Assembly: GCF_039522165.1 (NCBI RefSeq)
Contig: NZ_BAAADE010000002.1
Coordinates: forward strand, 434,001-498,000
DNA: 64,000 nucleotides
Origin: Paenochrobactrum glaciei
GTDB lineage: Bacteria; Pseudomonadota; Alphaproteobacteria; Rhizobiales; Rhizobiaceae
Direction: 5' to 3'
Shown: positions 59,188 to 64,000 of the stretch, piece by piece
Position numbering within the stretch: position 1 is the stretch's first letter
How the letters are laid out: the number at the start of each line of letters is the position of its first letter
Position numbers and translations under genes: made by a program
The notes under the pieces: model-generated
Seen by the model: only the letters and a program-made list of their open reading frames with translations
Database searches by the model: none
What the model was told of the DNA's origin: nothing

Positions 59188-60537
59188 ATGCCGATTAAAA
59201 TCACCATGCCTGCGCTTTCCCCAACCATGGAAGAGGGCAACCTCTCCAAATGGCTGGTTAAGGAAGGCGACAAGGTATCGTCCGGCGATGTAATCGCCGA
59301 GATCGAAACCGACAAAGCAACGATGGAAGTCGAAGCTGTTGATGAAGGTGTTGTGGCCAAACTGATGGTTCCGGCCGGCACTGAAGGTGTGAAGGTCAAT
59401 GCAGTTATCGCAATCCTTGCCGAAGAAGGTGAAGATGTAGCTGAAGCTGCTAAGGGCGGCGATGCTGCGCCAGCAGCAGCCCCAGCCTCGGCACCGGCCC
59501 AAGCACAGGCAGCAACTCCGGCGGCGACTCCGGCTCCGAAAGCAGAAGCACCAAAGGCTGAAGCTGCGCCCGTAGCTGCCGCACCTGCATCGACCGGCGA
59601 CCGCGTGTTTGCTTCACCGCTTGCACGCCGCATTGCTAAAGATGCCGGTCTGGATATTGCTGGCGTGACCGGTACTGGTCCGCGTGGCCGTATCATTCAG
59701 AAGGACGTGGAAAAAGCGCTGAGCTCCGGTGCAACTAAAGCACCAAGTGCTGCTCAGGCACCTGTTGCAGCCGCTGTTCCGCAGGGCATGTCAGATGAAA
59801 CCGTTCTCAAATTGTTTGAGGAGGGTTCATATGAGGTGGTTCCGCATGACGGTATGCGTAAGGTTATTGCGCGCCGCCTGATGGAATCGAAGCTGACAGT
59901 TCCGCATTTCTATCTGACTATTGATTGTAATCTGGATGCATTGCTTAGCTTGCGCAGTGAAATCAACGCGTCGGCACCTCTCGTGAAAACCGAGAAGGGC
60001 GAAGTGCCTGCTTACAAGCTTTCGGTCAATGATATGGTTATCAAGGCAACTGCACTTGCGCTGCGCGATGTGCCGGATGCCAACGTATCATGGACTGACA
60101 GCGGCATGATCGTGCACAAGCAGTCTGATGTTGGTGTTGCGGTTTCCATTCCGGGCGGTCTGATTACTCCGATCGTTCGTAATGCAGAAAGCAAAACCCT
60201 GTCGGTCATTTCCAACGAAATGAAAGATATGGCCAAGCGCGCTCGTGATCGCAAGCTGAAGCCTGAAGAATATCAGGGCGGCACCACTTCGGTGTCAAAC
60301 CTTGGTATGTTCGGCGTGAAAGACTTTGCGGCCATCATCAATCCGCCACATGCAACAATCTTTGCAGTGGGCGCTGGTGAACAGCGTGCAATCGTTGAAA
60401 ATGGCGAAGTGAAAGTGGCAACTGTCATGTCCGTGACATTGTCAACCGATCACCGCGCCGTTGACGGTGCATTGGCTGCCGAACTTGCTCAGGCCTTCAA
60501 GCGCCGCATCGAAAATCCGATGGGCATGCTGGTATAA
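59188..60537 (+). CDS. pdhC: Dihydrolipoamide acetyltransferase (pyruvate dehydrogenase E2)
   Basis: E2 core of the complex, 449 residues. One lipoyl domain (residues 1-78, Lys in ETDKATMEV) is followed by an Ala/Pro linker, the peripheral-subunit-binding domain (about 140-180; FASPLARRIAKDAGLD), a second linker, and the acetyltransferase domain (about 215-449) with the active-site motif DHRAVDGA. ATG at 59188 follows the pdhB stop by 15 bases, with GAGGAGG inside that gap. With PdhA, PdhB and LpdA it forms a full complex. Confidence 0.98.
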   Translation: MPIKITMPALSPTMEEGNLSKWLVKEGDKVSSGDVIAEIETDKATMEVEAVDEGVVAKLMVPAGTEGVKVNAVIAILAEEGEDVAEAAKGGDAAPAAAPASAPAQAQAATPAATPAPKAEAPKAEAAPVAAAPASTGDRVFASPLARRIAKDAGLDIAGVTGTGPRGRIIQKDVEKALSSGATKAPSAAQAPVAAAVPQGMSDETVLKLFEEGSYEVVPHDGMRKVIARRLMESKLTVPHFYLTIDCNLDALLSLRSEINASAPLVKTEKGEVPAYKLSVNDMVIKATALALRDVPDANVSWTDSGMIVHKQSDVGVAVSIPGGLITPIVRNAESKTLSVISNEMKDMAKRARDRKLKPEEYQGGTTSVSNLGMFGVKDFAAIINPPHATIFAVGAGEQRAIVENGEVKVATVMSVTLSTDHRAVDGALAAELAQAFKRRIENPMGMLV

Positions 60538-60598
60538 GCATTAAAATCAGTGCTGCGCTTTGGGATAGCTCTCAAAGCGCAACACCGGAGACGCTTTG

Positions 60599-61186
60599 AT
60601 GACACAACATATTTCCATCCGTCCGGCGCATAAACGTGATGCGGCAGAGATCGCCATTCTGGTTGATCTGTCGTCGCATGGCTTTGCCAGCTGGATCTGG
60701 AACAGGGCTGTGTTGAACGGCGAAGCGGATACGCCATTGGAATATGGTGCATGGGCGCTGGCACAGGCAGGATCAGAAGGTTGGGAAAACACCGCTATTG
60801 CGGAAATTGACCACGAAACCGCCGGTCTTTCAGTTGGCTATACGATTGAAGCCGGTATTTTGGATCAGGAAGCTGATCATCCGGTTTTTGCGCCTTTGCT
60901 GCAATTGCAACAGCAAATGATCGGTCATCGTTTTATTGACAGTGTGGGCGTTTATAAACGCTTCCGTGGCAAGGGACTTGGCCGTTTGCTGGTGACATAT
61001 GAGATTGAACAGGCTGAAAAACAGGGCAATCATGCCGTCAGCCTGATTACGGAAAGCCACAATCATGCGGCACTTTCCCTCTATAAATCGATGAATTTCA
61101 AGGAAGTCAGCAGGCTCGCTCACGTGCCGCACTTCGAAGATTGTAACAAACACGACTGGGTGTTTTTAACCCGCAGCGTGATGTGA
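60599..61186 (+). CDS. GNAT family N-acetyltransferase
   Basis: Acetyltransferase of 195 residues inserted between pdhC and lpdA. It starts with HISIRPAHKRDAAEIAIL, typical of GNAT proteins, and the acetyl-CoA-binding motif A is seen in VGVYKRFRGKGLGRLLVTYEIEQAEKQG (about 120-145), followed by NHAALSLYKSMNFKEV. ATG at 60599 has CGGAG eight bases upstream; a TTG directly before is less likely. The acceptor is unknown; residence within the pdh operon may mean only shared expression or a role in protein or metabolite acetylation. Overlap with lpdA is absent (17-base gap). Confidence 0.88.
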   Translation: MTQHISIRPAHKRDAAEIAILVDLSSHGFASWIWNRAVLNGEADTPLEYGAWALAQAGSEGWENTAIAEIDHETAGLSVGYTIEAGILDQEADHPVFAPLLQLQQQMIGHRFIDSVGVYKRFRGKGLGRLLVTYEIEQAEKQGNHAVSLITESHNHAALSLYKSMNFKEVSRLAHVPHFEDCNKHDWVFLTRSVM

Positions 61187-61203
61187 ACAAAGGCAGGAAC
61201 GAT

Positions 61204-62649
61204 ATGGCCGACATTTATGATGTGATTGTTATCGGATCTGGCCCTGGCGGCTATGTAACTGCGATCCGCGCAGCTCAGTTGGGGTTGAAAACCGCAATCG
61301 TTGAGCGCGAACATTTGGCAGGTATTTGCTCCAACTGGGGTTGTATTCCGACCAAAGCATTGCTGCGCTCTGCTGAAGTGAAGCATCTGGCCGATCACGC
61401 CAAGAATTATGGCCTCAATATTGAAGGCACAGTGACCGCCGATATTAAAGCTGTTGTTGCCCGTTCACGCGGCATTGCCGAGCGTATGAATGGTGGCGTT
61501 GGTTTCTTGATGAAGAAAAACAAGATTGATGTCATCTGGGGTGAAGCAAAGCTCGTCAAAGCCGGTGAAATCTCTGTTTCCAAAATGACAAAAGCTGCCA
61601 TGCAGCCACAAGCGCCACAGCCTAAAAATACTTTGGGCGAAGGCACTTATAAAGCTAAGAACATCATTGTTGCGACAGGTGCCCGTCCGCGTGCACTGCC
61701 GGGCATTGAGCCGGATGGCAAGCTAATCTGGACTTATTTTGAAGCGCTGATCCCGCAGGAACTGCCAAAAACCATGCTGGTAATGGGTTCTGGTGCAATC
61801 GGTATCGAATTTGCCTCCTTCTATCATGATATGGGCGTTGATGTGACAGTGGTTGAGCTGATGTCACAGATCATGCCGGTTGAAGATATTGAAATCTCGA
61901 CTTTTGCCCGCAAGCGTCTTGAAAAGCGCGGCCTTAAAATCATCACCGATGCCAAAGTGTCGAAGGTTGAGAAGGGCGCCAATAATGTGACCGCTCACAT
62001 CGAAACCAAGGATGGTAAAGTGCAGACACTTACCGTTGACCGGATGATTTCGGCTGTTGGTGTTCAGGGCAATATCGAAAATATCGGCCTTGAGCAGCTC
62101 GGCGTGAAAACTGACCGAGGTTGCGTGGTGATTGATGCTTATGGCAAAACCAATGTTGATGGCATTTATGCGATCGGCGACGTAGCTGGCCCGCCAATGC
62201 TCGCCCATAAAGCCGAGCATGAAGGCGTGATCTGCGTTGAGAAAATTGCTGGTCTGCCAAATGTGCATCCGCTTGATAAGAGCATGATCCCGGGCTGCAC
62301 CTATTGTAACCCGCAGGTGGCATCGGTTGGTCTGACAGAAGCCAAAGCCAAAGAGCAGGGCTACGATATCCGCGTTGGCCGCTATCAGTTCGTGGCCAAT
62401 GGTAAGGCTGTTGCGCTGGGTGAAGATCAGGGCATGGTAAAAACCATCTTTGACAAGAAAACCGGTCAGCTGCTTGGCGCACACATGGTTGGTGCGGAAG
62501 TAACCGAACTGATTCAGGGCTTCGTAATTGCGATGAACCTGGAAACCACTGAAGAAGAGCTGATGCACTCCGTCTTCCCGCATCCGACCATTTCGGAAGT
62601 GATGAAGGAAAGCGTGCTTGATGCCTATGGCAAAGTGTTGAACGCTTAA
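61204..62649 (+). CDS. lpdA: Dihydrolipoyl dehydrogenase (E3)
   Basis: FAD-dependent E3 that reoxidises lipoyl groups, 481 residues. FAD motif VIVIGSGPGGYVTAIRAA at the N-terminus, redox-active disulphide in CSNWGC (about 42-47), NAD motif MGSGAIGIEFASF (about 200), FAD ATG-type motif in IYAIGDVAGPPMLAHKA, and the C-terminal catalytic His-Glu in HPTISE. A short insertion around residues 125-145 (KMTKAAMQPQAPQP) looks variable. ATG at 61204 has AGGAA six bases before it. It probably serves this pdh complex; other E3 genes may exist elsewhere. Confidence 0.97.
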   Translation: MADIYDVIVIGSGPGGYVTAIRAAQLGLKTAIVEREHLAGICSNWGCIPTKALLRSAEVKHLADHAKNYGLNIEGTVTADIKAVVARSRGIAERMNGGVGFLMKKNKIDVIWGEAKLVKAGEISVSKMTKAAMQPQAPQPKNTLGEGTYKAKNIIVATGARPRALPGIEPDGKLIWTYFEALIPQELPKTMLVMGSGAIGIEFASFYHDMGVDVTVVELMSQIMPVEDIEISTFARKRLEKRGLKIITDAKVSKVEKGANNVTAHIETKDGKVQTLTVDRMISAVGVQGNIENIGLEQLGVKTDRGCVVIDAYGKTNVDGIYAIGDVAGPPMLAHKAEHEGVICVEKIAGLPNVHPLDKSMIPGCTYCNPQVASVGLTEAKAKEQGYDIRVGRYQFVANGKAVALGEDQGMVKTIFDKKTGQLLGAHMVGAEVTELIQGFVIAMNLETTEEELMHSVFPHPTISEVMKESVLDAYGKVLNA

Positions 62650-62667
62650 AAAGTGAGGAGAAGCGCT

Positions 62668-62931
62668 ATTCCGCTGATCAAAAACGGCCATCCGTGGCGT
62701 GCTATGGCATGGCCGGTATTGAAATGGGCAACAGTTATCGGGGTGCTACTTGGCTTTGGTGCCGGCACCTTGAGTATGTTGTCCGGCAATATTATATCGA
62801 TTAACGGGACAGCGATTTCCGGTTGGTACGGCGTTTGGTCGCTGACCCTAGCGCTCGGAATTGCCGGTTTTCTTTTTGGTCTGATCGGCGCATTACTGGT
62901 GCGTGCGGTTGGTATCGCCGCCGAAAAGTAA
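62668..62931 (+). CDS. Small two-helix membrane protein, probable ATT start
   Basis: Membrane protein of about 87 residues, of unknown function, with two hydrophobic segments (about 13-38 and 53-80, glycine-rich). The ribosome binding site GAGGAG at 62656-62661 lies six bases before an ATT codon at 62668; no ATG, GTG or TTG fits this spacing. A GTG at 62653 is in frame but sits before the GAGGAG and has no site of its own. It lies between lpdA and the GlsB-like gene, only 18 bases after lpdA, so it belongs to the operon. It has an NNxS-free, neutral loop with GNIISINGTAIS. Confidence 0.62.
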   Translation: MPLIKNGHPWRAMAWPVLKWATVIGVLLGFGAGTLSMLSGNIISINGTAISGWYGVWSLTLALGIAGFLFGLIGALLVRAVGIAAEK

Positions 62932-62941
62932 GGAGAAACCA

Positions 62942-63220
62942 TTGGAAAATCAATTAGTTGTCTTTGATGGCTATGGTTTCTTCGGCACGCTGCTGATTGG
63001 CTTTCTGGCCGGGTATATCGCCAATAAAGCGATGAAGCGAAACTATGGATTCCTGATCAGTATTCTGTTAGGGATCGCCGGAGCATTTGTAGGGACGGCA
63101 CTTGCGCAAGCCTTGTCTTTCAAGGTTTGGGGCTTTGCCAGCAATCTGATTGCCGCGACCGCAGGTGCCATCATTATTCTTTGGGTGTTTGACCTGTTGA
63201 ACGGAAAACGGTCAAAATAA
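62942..63220 (+). CDS. GlsB/YeaQ/YmgE family stress-response membrane protein
   Basis: Small membrane protein of 92 residues (family once called transglycosylase-associated). It has three glycine-rich helices (about 12-28, 35-56, 66-83) with GYIANKAMKRNYGFLIS between the first two and LLGIAGAFVG in the second, the family signature. The start is TTG at 62942 (M-E-N-Q), supported by AAGGAG at 62930-62935 six bases upstream. Function is unknown, although members often respond to stress. It lies 22 bases before lipA and 10 after the preceding small membrane gene. Confidence 0.82.
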   Translation: MENQLVVFDGYGFFGTLLIGFLAGYIANKAMKRNYGFLISILLGIAGAFVGTALAQALSFKVWGFASNLIAATAGAIIILWVFDLLNGKRSK

Positions 63221-63242
63221 GAGGACAGGCAGGGTTTAAGTT

Positions 63243-64000
63243 ATGGTTACAGTTCTTGATACGGTTGCCAGAGACATGCGTCCGCGCCACCCTGAGAAGG
63301 CGCATCGGCCGGATAATGCAATTCTTAAAAAACCGGATTGGATCCGCGTTAAAGCGCCTGTCACCAAAGGTTATAATGAAACACGCGAGATTGTCCGCTC
63401 GCACAAGCTGGTAACGGTTTGTGAAGAAGCAGGTTGCCCGAATATCGGCGAATGCTGGGATAAAAAACACGCAACTTTCATGATTATGGGTGAAATCTGC
63501 ACCCGTGCCTGCGCTTTCTGTAACGTTGCGACCGGTATCCCAACCGCGCTCGACAAGAACGAACCTGCAAGCGTTGCCAAGGCCGTGAAAGAAATGGGCT
63601 TGAAGCATGTGGTAATCACGTCTGTTGACCGTGATGATCTGGCAGATGGCGGTGCACAGCATTTTGCTGAAGTGATCCATGCCATCCGTGAAGCAGCGCC
63701 CGGCACAACAATTGAAATTCTGACACCCGATTTCCTGCGCAAAGAAGGCGCCTTGGAAGTGGTCGTCAAAGCACGTCCTGATGTGTTCAATCACAATCTG
63801 GAAACTGTGCCGTCGAAATATCTGAAAGTGCGTCCGGGTGCGCGTTATTTCCATTCCATCCGCTTGCTTCAGCGCGTTAAGGAACTGGATCCGACCATTT
63901 TCACCAAATCCGGCATTATGGTTGGCTTGGGTGAAGAGCGTAACGAAATCCTGCAATTGATGGATGATTTGCGTTCAGCCGATGTGGATTTCATGACCAT
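63243..64000 (+). CDS. lipA: Lipoyl synthase, 5' part (runs off the window)
   Basis: Radical SAM enzyme that inserts two sulphurs into octanoyl-lipoyl domains; the first 252 codons are present and the rest lies beyond the window. The auxiliary cluster motif CEEAGCPNIGEC (about 60-71) and the radical-SAM motif CTRACAFC (about 86-93) are both intact, followed by VITSVDRDDLADGGA and EILTPDF. ATG at 63243 gives the usual Rhizobiales N-terminus (MVTVLDTV). Its product makes the lipoyl cofactor required by PdhB and PdhC encoded upstream. Confidence 0.96.
   Translation, partial: MVTVLDTVARDMRPRHPEKAHRPDNAILKKPDWIRVKAPVTKGYNETREIVRSHKLVTVCEEAGCPNIGECWDKKHATFMIMGEICTRACAFCNVATGIPTALDKNEPASVAKAVKEMGLKHVVITSVDRDDLADGGAQHFAEVIHAIREAAPGTTIEILTPDFLRKEGALEVVVKARPDVFNHNLETVPSKYLKVRPGARYFHSIRLLQRVKELDPTIFTKSGIMVGLGEERNEILQLMDDLRSADVDFMT

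Noticed and set aside
61864..62691. Minus-strand frame of 275 codons opposite lpdA
   Set aside because: Antisense shadow of lpdA; no domain pattern and no start signal.
1..64000. Search for tRNA, rRNA, CRISPR arrays, insertion sequences, integrases and prophage genes
   Set aside because: No cloverleaf with a conserved T-loop, no regular repeat-spacer series and no transposase or integrase motif was recognised by eye; a tRNAscan-SE or Infernal run could still find a short RNA.

Overview
This window looks like the chromosome of an alphaproteobacterium of the order Hyphomicrobiales (Rhizobiales), most probably the family Brucellaceae and a moderate-GC genus such as Pseudochrobactrum or a relative. 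The reasons are: an EipB-type envelope protein, LpxI instead of LpxH, a pyruvate dehydrogenase E1-beta with its own lipoyl domain, alphaproteobacterial-type SOS boxes (GTTC-N7-GTTC), a DivK response regulator, a D-aminopeptidase of the Ochrobactrum type, and Rhizobiales-type intergenic repeats. The genus is an inference. Nearly all the DNA is housekeeping. I found no rRNA, tRNA, CRISPR array, insertion sequence, prophage or integrase.

Layout. 0.1-5.9 kb: a large AsmA/YhdP-like envelope protein, a DUF4239-like membrane protein and a DUF475/TerC membrane protein. The last lies behind a structured RNA leader that resembles the terC motif and ends in a terminator-like hairpin. 5.9-13.9 kb: a (di)peptide scavenging locus. 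It has a Tat-exported binding protein, two permeases, two ATPases and a D-aminopeptidase in one tightly overlapping operon, with a divergent M19 dipeptidase. 14-17.9 kb: HIT protein, FemAB-like acyltransferase, glycerophosphodiester phosphodiesterase, RidA and EipB. 18.2-31.6 kb: the classical run rpsB-tsf-pyrH-frr-uppS-cdsA-rseP-bamA-lpxD-fabZ-lpxA-lpxI-lpxB, covering translation, undecaprenyl and phospholipid precursors, outer-membrane assembly and lipid A. 31.7-35 kb: an iron-storage unit (bfr, bfd and an unannotated 51-codon ORF, with an ICE/Irr-like box upstream), a small exported protein, a MerR regulator and a DUF1624 membrane acyltransferase.

35-43.4 kb: gltA, gltX, comEC (unclear start), then lexA and ssb facing apart, each with its own SOS box, and divK. 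43.4-48.9 kb: moeA-moaC-trpC-trpD and a PpiD/SurA-like chaperone on the minus strand. 49.1-56.6 kb: tpiA, secG, an L,D-transpeptidase, pyrG, kdsA, eno and ftsB. 56.7-64 kb: pdhA-pdhB-pdhC, a GNAT gene, lpdA, two small membrane-protein genes and the 5' part of lipA. This last block gathers the pyruvate dehydrogenase complex with the enzyme that makes its lipoyl cofactor.

The observations most worth a second look are: the terC-like leader with a candidate attenuator; the unannotated small ORF that abuts bfd; comEC, whose open frame extends about 260 bases upstream of any standard start codon while an ATG sits one base out of frame across G-runs; paired TGCA-N5-TGCA boxes in the peptide-locus promoter; an apparent ATT start codon near lipA; and a twin CX3C cysteine segment in the DUF1624 protein.
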